DNA of 9,997 bases from DASXTS01 sp036402215. GTDB lineage: Bacteria > Actinomycetota > Actinomycetes > Mycobacteriales > Pseudonocardiaceae. The stretch is taken from assembly GCA_036402215.1 (NCBI GenBank), contig DASWTI010000091.1, forward strand, positions 1 through 9,997, in the 5' to 3' direction. The notes below the pieces were generated by a model. That model did not search any database, was not told the origin of the DNA, and worked only from the letters and a program-made list of their open reading frames with translations. This document shows, piece by piece, positions 1 to 6,386 of the stretch (position 1 is its first letter; the number at the start of each line of letters is the position of its first letter). Made by a program: the position numbers and the translations under genes.

Positions 1-1
1 G

Positions 2-835
2 CCGCCCGGCGGGGCGGCCGGCGGACCACCCGGCGGACCACTCGGCGGACCACCCGGCACCCCGCTCGGCGGGGCGGGTGGGCCGGCCGCCCCAGGACCC
101 GGGTCGCCGTTCCCACAGGAGTGGCTCGACTACCCGACCGCCCCGCGTGGCCCCGGTGGCACGGCCGGGCCACCGCGCCGCTCCGCCGGCATGGTCGCCG
201 TCGCGCTGGGGTCGGTCGCCGTGACCGTGGTCTCGATCCTGGTGGCCGCGCTGGCCTGGACCTCCGGCGACGACGGCAGCGGCACCGGCAACACCGACGG
301 GAGCACCGCGGAGCTGCTCGGCGCCGGCTCGCCGACCACCACCGACTCCGTCGTCGTGCCCCAGGTGACCACCACCGAGGAGACGACCACCCCCGCGGCC
401 CCGGAGTTCCAGCGGGTGGCCGGGCCACGCGGCCTGTCCCTCGACCTGCCGTACGGCTGGGAGCCGCGGCAGGGCCCGGTCGAGGGCAACTACCAGGCGG
501 ACAACCCGGCCGACGCCGACGTGTTCCTCAGGTTCGGTGGCACCGACCGGCCCGAGGCCGGTGTCCTCGACTACCTGCTGGGCGGCGAGGCGGGGAACCC
601 CAACATCCAGGCCGGCTACCAGCGGCTGCGGCTGGAACCCGTCAGCTACCTCGGTGACGAGGCCGCGGACTGGGAGTTCCTGTTCGACCGCGACGGCCAG
701 CTCCGGCACGCCTATGGCCGCTACTGGTACGAGGGCGGCGTCATGTACGTGATCTACGGTTCCGCCCCCGCCGACCGCTGGGACGTCGTGGCCCCCTTGC
801 TCGGGGTCGCCCTGGACAGCGCCTCGACGAGCTGA
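2..835 (+). CDS. C-terminal part of membrane sensor protein, probably a Ser/Thr protein kinase (5' end outside window)
   Basis: The frame is open from the left edge, so about 277 C-terminal residues are visible and the true start lies outside. Order: a Gly/Pro-rich segment (residues 1-36), a short stretch ending in positively charged PPRRSAG, one transmembrane helix (about 64-86), a Ser/Thr-rich stalk with TTTEETTTP (about 87-135), and a globular domain (136-277) with LSLDLPYGW, AADWEF and YGRYWYEGG. RR just before the helix predicts inside-to-outside topology, with the last domain exposed. This layout and the AADWEF-type domain match the sensor end of many actinobacterial membrane Ser/Thr kinases, but no kinase motif is visible, so that identity is inferred. 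An ATG at 191 could start a short membrane-anchored protein, but the same frame stays open with biased composition upstream, so I prefer the longer reading. Confidence 0.8.
   Translation, partial: PPGGAAGGPPGGPLGGPPGTPLGGAGGPAAPGPGSPFPQEWLDYPTAPRGPGGTAGPPRRSAGMVAVALGSVAVTVVSILVAALAWTSGDDGSGTGNTDGSTAELLGAGSPTTTDSVVVPQVTTTEETTTPAAPEFQRVAGPRGLSLDLPYGWEPRQGPVEGNYQADNPADADVFLRFGGTDRPEAGVLDYLLGGEAGNPNIQAGYQRLRLEPVSYLGDEAADWEFLFDRDGQLRHAYGRYWYEGGVMYVIYGSAPADRWDVVAPLLGVALDSASTS
23..58 (+). repeat. Three tandem 12-bp units encoding GPPG/GPLG/GPPG
   Basis: Units of ggaccacccggc lie at 23-34, 35-46 and 47-58. The middle unit carries ctc for ccc. They are in frame with the partial membrane protein and encode a Gly-Pro linker. 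Such repeats probably vary in number by slippage; that is inference. Confidence 0.75.
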
Positions 836-844
836 TGCCGGCTG

Positions 845-860
845 CGGCGCATCGGCGCCG
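845..860. terminator. Weak hairpin downstream of the membrane sensor gene
   Basis: Cggcgc (845-850) and gcgccg (855-860) form a 6-bp stem with an atcg loop, 10 bp after the TGA at 833-835. There is no T-run. The stem is short for this GC content, so the call is weak. The rest of 861-975 shows nothing I can name. Confidence 0.25.
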
Positions 861-997
861 GAGGCGCGGCCCGCCGACGTTCGCGCAGGTTGGGCTCGTC
901 CCGACGGGTGGGTGCCGGCTGGGCCGGTGGCCGCGCCGGGTCCGGCCGAGCGGAGCAACGGCGGCTCGGCCGTTATGGGAATTCCCCACGTAACGCT

Positions 998-1013
998 GTA
1001 ACGGTTGGGAAAC
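998..1013 (+). promoter_or_regulatory. GTAAC-N6-GAAAC element (GlnR/MtrA-type box candidate)
   Basis: Gtaac at 998-1002 and gaaac at 1009-1013 are separated by six bases, an 11-bp period. This matches the published GlnR box layout gTnAc-N6-GaAAc, which MtrA is also reported to recognise in Streptomyces. A further gtaac lies at 990-994. An inverted repeat, cgctgt (994-999) with acagcg (1012-1017), overlaps the element. It sits just upstream of a possible -10 and covers the -35 region, where an OmpR-family activator would bind. Regulator identity is inferred. Confidence 0.4.
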
Positions 1014-1019
1014 AGCGGC

Positions 1020-1025
1020 TACTCT
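1020..1025 (+). promoter_or_regulatory. Candidate -10 box (TACTCT) for the secreted peptidase gene
   Basis: Tactct fits the actinobacterial TANNNT pattern. No good -35 lies 16-18 bp upstream (tgtaac-like at best), which suits an activator-dependent promoter. A start site near 1031-1033 would leave a leader of about 120 nt. Confidence 0.35.
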
Positions 1026-1030
1026 CCGCA

Positions 1031-1096
1031 GTGGGGTGATTTCGGAGCGGAAGCACCGGCCCCTGCCGATCGACCGGGCTGCCGCTCCACCCCCAC
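1031..1096 (+). promoter_or_regulatory. Foldable 5' leader of the secreted peptidase mRNA
   Basis: One long imperfect hairpin can be drawn: gtgggg (1031-1036) with ccccac (1091-1096); ggagcgg (1044-1050) with ccgctcc (1082-1088); agc (1052-1054) with gct (1078-1080); ccgg (1056-1059) with ccgg (1074-1077). That is 20 pairs around a 14-nt loop. The first stem begins where transcription from the -10 at 1020-1025 would start. It matches no riboswitch class I recognise, and part of the pairing may be chance in GC-rich DNA. Confidence 0.3.
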
Positions 1097-1153
1097 GCCG
1101 CGCGCCTCCCGGTGACCCCGGGGTCGGTGGCGTACACCGGAAGGAGCCCCGAC

Positions 1154-1699
1154 ATGCGATCTCCCCTGCTCCGCACCCTGGTCGTCGGCCTCACCGCGGC
1201 GACGGCGCTGGTGCTGCCCGCCGTGAGCGCGCAGGCATCCGCGCCCGTCAAGGAGCACGACACGGTGCAGACCTCGGCCCCGGACGGTGACGCCGGCGTG
1301 CTGGTCATCAAGCTGACCCACTCCGAGGCCACCTCGCGGCTACGTGCGTCCGGCATCACCTGGTCGTCCAGCGGCGGCTGCAGCGACCGCTACAACTCCA
1401 CGTGCACCTCGTTCGAGCAGGTCAACCTGGCGACCATCCAGGGCGCGCAGACCCTCAAGACCGCGAGTGGCTGCGCACTGAACATCACCGGCGGCACCGA
1501 GGTGGGCCACGCCAGCGGGACCTACAGCCACTGGAACGGCTACAAGCTCGACTACAGCCTCACCACGTGCATCCAGAACTACGTGACCCGCAACTTCACC
1601 TACATCGGCGGCAACCAGTGGCGCTCCGGCTCCGGGAACATCTACTACCGCGAGAGCAACCACTGGGACGTCACGTACTACAACTGCGGCGGCTGCTGA
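1154..1699 (+). CDS. Secreted M15/LAS-type zinc peptidase-like protein, probable cell-wall hydrolase
   Basis: The protein has 181 residues. The start is set by AAGGAG at 1141-1146, 7 nt before the ATG; residues further upstream would spoil the signal peptide. A Sec signal (about 1-28) has R2/R7, a hydrophobic core and a VSAQA cleavage region. The mature part carries SHWNGYKLD, fitting HxxGxxxD (H126, D133), and later ESNH, fitting ExxH (E167, H170). This is the zinc and catalytic pattern of VanX/VanY-type M15 and other LAS peptidases. H126, D133 and H170 would bind zinc, with E167 as base. Six cysteines (76, 84, 107, 139, 178, 181) could form three disulfides outside the cell. The likely substrate is peptidoglycan peptide stems, which is inferred. 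Many actinobacteria carry a related small secreted family with no assigned function, so activity is not assured. Confidence 0.85.
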   Translation: MRSPLLRTLVVGLTAATALVLPAVSAQASAPVKEHDTVQTSAPDGDAGVLVIKLTHSEATSRLRASGITWSSSGGCSDRYNSTCTSFEQVNLATIQGAQTLKTASGCALNITGGTEVGHASGTYSHWNGYKLDYSLTTCIQNYVTRNFTYIGGNQWRSGSGNIYYRESNHWDVTYYNCGGC

Positions 1700-1714
1700 C
1701 GCCACCGCGGTACC

Positions 1715-1744
1715 CGGCGGCCCGGTGAACCCACCGGGCCGCCG
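1715..1744. terminator. Strong hairpin terminator between convergent genes
   Basis: A perfect 13-bp stem, 1715-1727 with 1732-1744, closes a 4-nt aacc loop. It lies 15 bp after the peptidase stop and 38 bp beyond the end of the opposing thioredoxin gene. It has no T-run, as is common in actinomycetes, and its symmetry suits termination from both sides. Confidence 0.75.
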
Positions 1745-1782
1745 CCGTGCGTCACCCGCCCGGCGAGCGGCGCACCGCCGGA

Positions 1783-2172
1783 TCAGCCGGCGCGGTCCTC
1801 GTTCCCCTCGGCCGCCCGCGCCTCGGCGACGGAGGCGTGCACCTGGGCCATGTCCAGCTCACGGACCTTGCCGATGAGTTCCTCCAGGGCCGCCGCCGGA
1901 TGCACGCCGGCGTTCACGTAGAGCACGATCCCCTCGCGGAACGCGAGCAGCGTCGGGATGGAGCGGACCTCGAAGGCGTGCGCCAGCTCCGGCTCCGCCT
2001 CGGTGTCCACCGTGCCGAAGGTGATGTCGGCGTGCCGCTCGGCCGCCGCCTCGTAGATCGGCGCGAAGGACCGGCACGGCCCGCACCAGGAGGCCCAGAA
2101 GTCGACGAACACGATCTCGTTGCCCGTGACCGTCGCTTCGAAGTTGTCGCTCGTGAGCTCGACCGTCGACAC
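1783..2172 (-). CDS. Thioredoxin
   Basis: The protein has 129 residues and a thioredoxin fold throughout. The active site WCGPC is at W29-C33, the buried Asp at D24 in VDFWASW, and the cis-proline loop SIPT at P73. It lacks a signal peptide or membrane segment, so it acts in the cytoplasm as a dithiol-disulfide reductant, presumably recycled by a thioredoxin reductase encoded elsewhere. The start is GTG at 2172, supported by AGGAGGT (plus-strand 2177-2183) 4 nt upstream. It is about 20 residues longer than a classic 107-residue thioredoxin because of a charged Ala/Glu-rich tail after LIGKVRELD. It lies 53 bp downstream of the secreted hydrolase on the same strand and may share its transcript, though its own strong ribosome site allows independent translation. 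Which paralogue (trxA or another) it is cannot be told. Confidence 0.93.
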   Translation of the reverse strand: MSTVELTSDNFEATVTGNEIVFVDFWASWCGPCRSFAPIYEAAAERHADITFGTVDTEAEPELAHAFEVRSIPTLLAFREGIVLYVNAGVHPAAALEELIGKVRELDMAQVHASVAEARAAEGNEDRAG

Positions 2173-2225
2173 CTGGACCTCCTGCCTCGTGTGACCGGAC
2201 TGCCGCCGAGGCTACCGACCGGGCG

Positions 2226-3479
2226 TCACCAGATCACCGGACCGGGACTGGAGGCCATGACCGCGCGGTACCAGGCCTCGGCGTCCGCCTGCACCGGGTG
2301 ACCCTCGATCGTGGTGATGGTGTGGCCGGGTCCCGGGTAGCCGATGGAGCGCTGACGAGGGGAGGCGACCGCCTCGGAGACCGCCCCGTGCACCCAGCGG
2401 CAGTTGTTGGCGTAGCCGTCGGCGACGGCCTCGGGGACCACGGGGTGCTGGCCGGCGCAGTGCGGGTCCTGGTCCATGTACACGTCGAGGAACGGCACCG
2501 GGAACCCGGCGGGCAGCACGCGCTCGGGGGCCAGCGCCGGCTGCGTCGCGTACGGGCCGATCTTGACGGCCTGGTCCTGCCACCGCCAGCGCGGGTCGCG
2601 CGTCTGCGGCGTGAGACGCCGGTCGTGCAGCACCGTCGAGCGCGTGGCGAACACCCCGGCGTCCCCGATGGCGCCGGTCAGCCGCACGCCGCGCGCGTTG
2701 AGGTTGTGCGCCACGGACCACGCGCCGATGGCGCCGGCGCTCCCCCCGACCAGGAAGATCTGGGTCGTCGGCCGCCGGGCGATGCCGGTCGCCCCGTTCG
2801 CCACCGCGTCGATCGCCGCCATGTCGGCCAGCGCGCCGGCCACGGTGTCGGCGTGGTGCGGGTTGTTCGGGTACGGCGTGCCCAGGCCCGATCGCACGTC
2901 GTGGTCGCACATGGCCGTCGCCAGGACCCGCGCCCCCTCCCGCAGCCGGCGGCCCACGATGGTGTTCTTGCCGGCGTCCTCGCCGATGTCCCGGAGCACG
3001 ACGCCCGCCAGGAAGTCCGCCGACTCCTGGTCGTTGTGCGCCTCGCCGCCCAGGTACGTGCCGTCCGGCAGGTAGTAGCCGACGCCGCCGCCGTGCAGCC
3101 GCACCCAGAGCGGCGCGCTGCGGTTCGGCTCCCCCGCGCGCTCCAGCAGCAGGAAGGTGAACACGCCGGTCCGGCCGCACCGGTAGGCGCGGTTCTCGAA
3201 CTGGCTGAACTGGTACTCGACGCCACCCATCGTGCGGCGCCACTGCTGCGTCCGCACGATCTGCGTCGTGTACGGCGGAACCGGCGTGGCCGCCACCCCC
3301 GGATCGGCCACCCCGGTGCCCGCCGCTGCGGCGTTCGCCGCTGCGGTGGCCGACACTCCGATGGCCGCGGTCGGGGGGCCTCCGGCCGCGGTGGCGGCCA
3401 CCGGGGTCAGGGTGCTCAGAGCCGCCGCGAGGACGGCCGGTATGAGAACTGGTCGCATGCCGAGCAGCCGAGCAGTCAT
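2226..3479 (-). CDS. Secreted alpha/beta-hydrolase, pectinacetylesterase/Notum-like carboxylesterase candidate
   Basis: The protein has 417 residues. An N-terminal signal peptide (about 1-32, ending VAATAA) is followed by an Ala/Gly/Pro-rich linker to about residue 68. The catalytic domain shows RLHGGG (oxyanion hole, 129-132), GGSAG (nucleophile elbow, S247) and a late GPGHT (H386); the acid may be D336 or D338 in YMDQD. Four cysteines (101, 191, 341, 360) could pair outside the cell. The order HGGG, then a CDHDVRSG segment, then GGSAGAIGA recalls pectinacetylesterase/Notum-type carboxylesterases, but only distantly, so the substrate is unknown. The ATG at 3479 is preceded by a weak GC-rich ribosome site; M8 is an alternative start that still leaves a good signal peptide. 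It diverges from the flavoprotein gene, and the iron box lies 111 bp upstream, so shared iron control is possible but not implied. Confidence 0.8.
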   Translation of the reverse strand: MTARLLGMRPVLIPAVLAAALSTLTPVAATAAGGPPTAAIGVSATAAANAAAAGTGVADPGVAATPVPPYTTQIVRTQQWRRTMGGVEYQFSQFENRAYRCGRTGVFTFLLLERAGEPNRSAPLWVRLHGGGVGYYLPDGTYLGGEAHNDQESADFLAGVVLRDIGEDAGKNTIVGRRLREGARVLATAMCDHDVRSGLGTPYPNNPHHADTVAGALADMAAIDAVANGATGIARRPTTQIFLVGGSAGAIGAWSVAHNLNARGVRLTGAIGDAGVFATRSTVLHDRRLTPQTRDPRWRWQDQAVKIGPYATQPALAPERVLPAGFPVPFLDVYMDQDPHCAGQHPVVPEAVADGYANNCRWVHGAVSEAVASPRQRSIGYPGPGHTITTIEGHPVQADAEAWYRAVMASSPGPVIW

Positions 3480-3590
3480 CCCCCGCGCCGGGAAGCCGCA
3501 CCACGGCCATCTTCAGGCAACGCTCAGCAAGCACCCGGCCACGCTCCGCCGTTCGCCGCACATGCCGCCGCCCACCCGGCAGCCGTCTAC

Positions 3591-3609
3591 TTAGGTATGC
3601 CTTGCCTGC
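3591..3609. promoter_or_regulatory. Iron box (DmdR/IdeR-type) upstream of the siderophore flavoprotein
   Basis: TTAGGTATGCCTTGCCTGC read on the minus strand gives GCAGGCAAGGCATACCTAA, matching 13 of 19 positions of the IdeR/DmdR consensus TTAGGTTAGGCTAACCTAA. It agrees at 14 of 19 positions with the second box at 9014-9032. It lies 28 bp before the flavoprotein start, where bound Fe-repressor would block the promoter. Confidence 0.65.
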
Positions 3610-3637
3610 ACTGCGCGGGCTCGGCCAGGATGGCGGC

Positions 3638-4432
3638 ATGCCCAAGTACCCGGCGTTCCTGGCGGCGCGGTTCGAGACGCGCGGCGTTCCCTGCGTGGTG
3701 GACGGCGTCGAGGACCTGTCGCCGCGGTTCCGGCGGGTGCACCTGTCGGGCGAGGGGCTGCGCGGGCACGAGTGGGCGCCGTGCCAGGTCACCTCGTTCC
3801 GGGTGTCCGACACCGAGTTCCGGCACTACACGCCGGACGGGTACGACCCGGAGCGCGGCCGGATGTCGATCCTGTTCTACCGCCACGGGGCGACGGCCGG
3901 GGAGAACGACGCGAACGGGACGGACGGCGCGGGCGGCCACGCCGGTACGGACGGGCCGGGGAACGGGCACCGCGGCGGGGCGCCCGGTCAGCGGTGGCTG
4001 ACGGAGCTGGGGCGCGGGGACGAGGCGCGGCCGATGGTGCCGGGGGCGACCCGGCGGTTCCGGGCCACCGGTGAGAGCGGGACGTACTGGGTGTTCGGCG
4101 ACGGCACGACGGTGGGGTTGTGGTACTCGCTGATCCGATGGCTGCCGGCCGGGTCCACGGTGCGGGGGGCGGTGGAGCTACCGGCGGCGGAGATGGGGCT
4201 GGGACGCGAGCTGCTGCCGGGGATCGACGTCCTGCCCGAGGGCGAGCGGCCGGGGGTGGCGCTCGACGGCTGGCTGGACGCGGCGGACGGGGCGGCGCCC
4301 GATCACGTGTACCTGTCGGGGCACGCGCAGACCATCCAGCGCCTGCGGTCGACGCTGCGGGGACGGTTCGGGGTGGACAAGGGCGTCATCCGCACCCACG
4401 CCTACTGGGCGACGGGCCGGACCGGGCTCTGA
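3638..4432 (+). CDS. Siderophore-interacting FAD-binding protein (ferric-siderophore reductase)
   Basis: The protein has 264 residues of the SIP/ViuB family. These cytoplasmic flavoproteins reduce ferric siderophores with an NAD(P)H- or ferredoxin-derived electron, releasing ferrous iron. The N-terminal barrel carries the FAD motif RHYT (62-65) after SPRFRRVHLSG; the second half has YWVFGDGTT (150-157), a variant of the usual GDETA segment, and ends YLSGHAQTIQRLR...YWATG, as in the family. A Gly/Asn/Asp-rich, low-complexity insert (about 84-117) lies between the barrel and GQRWLTEL, where relatives have a short loop. The start is ATG at 3638 with AGGA at 3627-3630, 7 nt upstream; an in-frame TTG at 3602 lies inside the iron box and is rejected. 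No iron-sulphur cysteine cluster is present, separating it from FhuF-type reductases. The stop overlaps the 3' end of the convergent ATPase gene. Confidence 0.9.
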   Translation: MPKYPAFLAARFETRGVPCVVDGVEDLSPRFRRVHLSGEGLRGHEWAPCQVTSFRVSDTEFRHYTPDGYDPERGRMSILFYRHGATAGENDANGTDGAGGHAGTDGPGNGHRGGAPGQRWLTELGRGDEARPMVPGATRRFRATGESGTYWVFGDGTTVGLWYSLIRWLPAGSTVRGAVELPAAEMGLGRELLPGIDVLPEGERPGVALDGWLDAADGAAPDHVYLSGHAQTIQRLRSTLRGRFGVDKGVIRTHAYWATGRTGL

Positions 4433-5361
4433 CGGGCGGCGGGGATGACCAGGGGGGTGCCGGTCTCGGGGTCGGGGATGATGCGACAGGCCAGGCCGAA
4501 GACGTCGTGGACGAGGGGCTCGGTGATGACCTCGGCCGGGGGGCCGGCGGCGGCGACCTGACCGCCGGGGGCGAGGGCGATGAGGTGGGTCGCGTAGCGG
4601 CAGGCCTGGTTGAGGTCGTGCAGCACGGCGACCAGCGTGTGACCGTCGCGCTCGTGCAGGTCGGCGCAGAGGTCGAGCATCTCCACCTGGTGCGCGATGT
4701 CCAGGAACGTCGTGGGCTCGTCGAGCAGCAGGATCGGCGTCTGCTGGGCGAGCACCATCGCGAGCCAGACCCGCTGGCGCTGGCCGCCGGACAGCTCGTC
4801 GACCAGGCGGTCGGCGAGGTCGTCCACGCCGGTCAGGCGCATCGCCTCGGCGGTGACGGCCTCGTCCTCGCGGGACCACTGGCGCAGCAGCTTCTGATGC
4901 GGGTAGCGGCCGCGTGACACGAGGTCGGCGACCGTGATGCCGCCGGGCGCGACGGACGACTGCGGCAGCAGGCCGAGGCGGCGGGCGACCTCCTTGGAGC
5001 GGTACGCGGAGATCAGCGCGCCGTCCAGGTACACCGCGCCGGCCGTCGGGCGCATGATCCGCGCCAGCGCCTTGAGCAGCGTCGACTTGCCGCACGCGTT
5101 CGGTCCGACGATCACCGTGAACGAGCCGTCCGGGATGGTGACGCCGAGCGAGGTCGCCACGGTACGGCGGTCGTAGGCCAGGGTCAGGTCCACGGCACGC
5201 AGCCGATCGGCCCGCGGGTCGCCGGGGCCGGCCGTGTCGACGGCGACGGCGGTTCCGGGGGGTGGGCTGCGGCGCGGGAGTTGGTCGGCCACGGGGGTGG
5301 GCATGGGGGCCTCGCCGGGGGTGGTGGGGATGGTGCCAGGGGACGGGGGGTGGCGGGTCAT
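4402..5361 (-). CDS. Ferric-siderophore ABC transporter ATPase (FepC/FecE family)
   Basis: The protein has 319 residues. It carries Walker A GPNACGKST (86-94), Q-loop Q134, signature LSGGQRQR (190-197), Walker B ILLLDEP (210-216, E215 catalytic) and switch H248 in LHDLNQACRYA. The LHDLNQACRYA segment and the GRYPH segment (151-155) are typical of iron-siderophore importers. It should bind the cytoplasmic face of the two FecCD permeases and drive import. The ATG at 5361 overlaps the preceding permease stop as ATGA. This start gives a Pro-rich extension of about 50 residues before the ATPase core, longer than in most relatives; M21 (GGCGAGG upstream) is an alternative. The core is complete. At its 3' end it runs 31 bp into the opposing flavoprotein gene, ending at TAG 4402-4404. 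Confidence 0.95.
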   Translation of the reverse strand: MTRHPPSPGTIPTTPGEAPMPTPVADQLPRRSPPPGTAVAVDTAGPGDPRADRLRAVDLTLAYDRRTVATSLGVTIPDGSFTVIVGPNACGKSTLLKALARIMRPTAGAVYLDGALISAYRSKEVARRLGLLPQSSVAPGGITVADLVSRGRYPHQKLLRQWSREDEAVTAEAMRLTGVDDLADRLVDELSGGQRQRVWLAMVLAQQTPILLLDEPTTFLDIAHQVEMLDLCADLHERDGHTLVAVLHDLNQACRYATHLIALAPGGQVAAAGPPAEVITEPLVHDVFGLACRIIPDPETGTPLVIPAARQSPVRPVAQ

Positions 5362-6386
5362 GGGCGGCCTCGGCGCCAGTGGGAGGTGAGGAGGTAGGCG
5401 AGGTACAGGCCGCCGATGGCGCCGGTGACGATGCCGACGGGTAGCTGCCGGTCGGGGAAGATGCGCTGCACCAGGAGGTCGCTGCCGACCAGCAGCAGGG
5501 CGCCGGTGAGGGCGGCGGCGGTCAGGCCGGGGGCCGGGGAGCCGGTGAGGCGGCGGGAGATCTGGGGGGCGGCCAGGGCGACGAAGGCGATGGGTCCGGT
5601 GGCGGCGGTGGCCACGGCGGCGAGGGTGACGCTGATGGCGACGAGGGCGAGGCGGGTGGACTCGACCGGGATGCCCAGGGCGGCGGCGGTCTCGTCGCCG
5701 AGTTCGAGGAGCGCGAGGCGCCGCTGCCAGAGCAGCGCCAGGGGCAGCAGCACCGCCAGCGTGACGGCGAGCGGCCAGACGTGCTGCCAGAGCCGCAGGT
5801 TGAGCGAGCCGGTGAGCCAGGTCTGCGCCTCCAGGGCGGAGTACAGGGCGGCCCGGGAGATCAGGTACTGGTTGAGCGCCAGGAGCATGGCGGACACGCC
5901 GATGCCCACCAGCACCAGGCGGAAGCCGCCGCGGCGGAAGGCGAGGCCGTAGATCACGGCGGCCGAGGCGAGGCCGCCGAGGAGGGCGCCGAGGGAGATG
6001 GTGGTCAGGCCGCCGTCCAGGACGATGATCACCAGGAGGGCGCCGGTCGCGGAGCCGGCGGTGAGGCCGACGAAGTCGGGGCTGCCGAGCGGGTTGCGGG
6101 TGATGCTCTGCAGGATGGCGCCGCTCACGGCCAGGGCGGCGCCGACGAGCATCCCGGTGACCACCCGGGGCAGGCGCAGCGTGGTGACGATGTAGTCGGC
6201 GCCGGGCGGGCCGCCGCCGGCCAGGGTGGCCAGGACGTCGCGGACGGGCAGTGGGTAGTCGCCGGTGGTCATGGCCACGACGGAGGCCACGGCGGTGGCG
6301 GCGGCGAGGACGGCGCACACGGCGAGGACCCGGGCGTCCACCCGCAGGGACGCCCGGTCGCCGGCCACGCGCAGCACCCTGGTCAC
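5358..6386 (-). CDS. FecCD-family ferric-siderophore permease, second subunit
   Basis: The protein has 342 residues and is rich in hydrophobic helices, consistent with the 9-10 helices of BtuC/FepD-type permeases. Family marks include RLPRVVTGMLVGAALAVSG followed by QSITRNPLGSPDF (71-105), the coupling-helix region TGPIAFVALAAPQISRR (263-279), and the final RQLPVGIVTGAIGG. It would form the membrane channel with the other FecCD subunit and pass ferric siderophore inward. The start is GTG at 6386, which overlaps the upstream permease stop as GTGA. The reading frame remains open far upstream, but that part is antisense or out-of-frame shadow, and the family's usual N-terminus begins near this GTG. 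The stop overlaps the ATPase start as ATGA. I infer FepG-like versus FepD-like status only by gene order. Confidence 0.93.
   Translation of the reverse strand: MTRVLRVAGDRASLRVDARVLAVCAVLAAATAVASVVAMTTGDYPLPVRDVLATLAGGGPPGADYIVTTLRLPRVVTGMLVGAALAVSGAILQSITRNPLGSPDFVGLTAGSATGALLVIIVLDGGLTTISLGALLGGLASAAVIYGLAFRRGGFRLVLVGIGVSAMLLALNQYLISRAALYSALEAQTWLTGSLNLRLWQHVWPLAVTLAVLLPLALLWQRRLALLELGDETAAALGIPVESTRLALVAISVTLAAVATAATGPIAFVALAAPQISRRLTGSPAPGLTAAALTGALLLVGSDLLVQRIFPDRQLPVGIVTGAIGGLYLAYLLTSHWRRGRP

Noticed and set aside
977..986. The perfect palindrome gggaattccc as an operator
   Set aside because: It is a 10-bp palindrome with no second copy and no fixed relation to the -10; I give it no regulator.
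1114..1125. The palindrome gaccccggggtc in the peptidase leader
   Set aside because: It has no loop room for an RNA hairpin and no partner site; such GC palindromes are expected by chance here.
3602..3637. A TTG at 3602 as an upstream start for the flavoprotein
   Set aside because: It lies inside the iron box, has no ribosome site and adds residues unlike the family; the ATG at 3638 has AGGA at proper distance.
2298..4001. A 567-codon plus-strand open frame across the hydrolase and into the flavoprotein
   Set aside because: It runs antisense to the hydrolase and out of frame through the flavoprotein. No motif is seen.
4402..6318. A 638-codon minus-strand frame ending in the ATPase
   Set aside because: The first half is an Arg/Pro/His-rich out-of-frame reading of permease 2. 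The ATPase itself starts at the ATGA at 5361.
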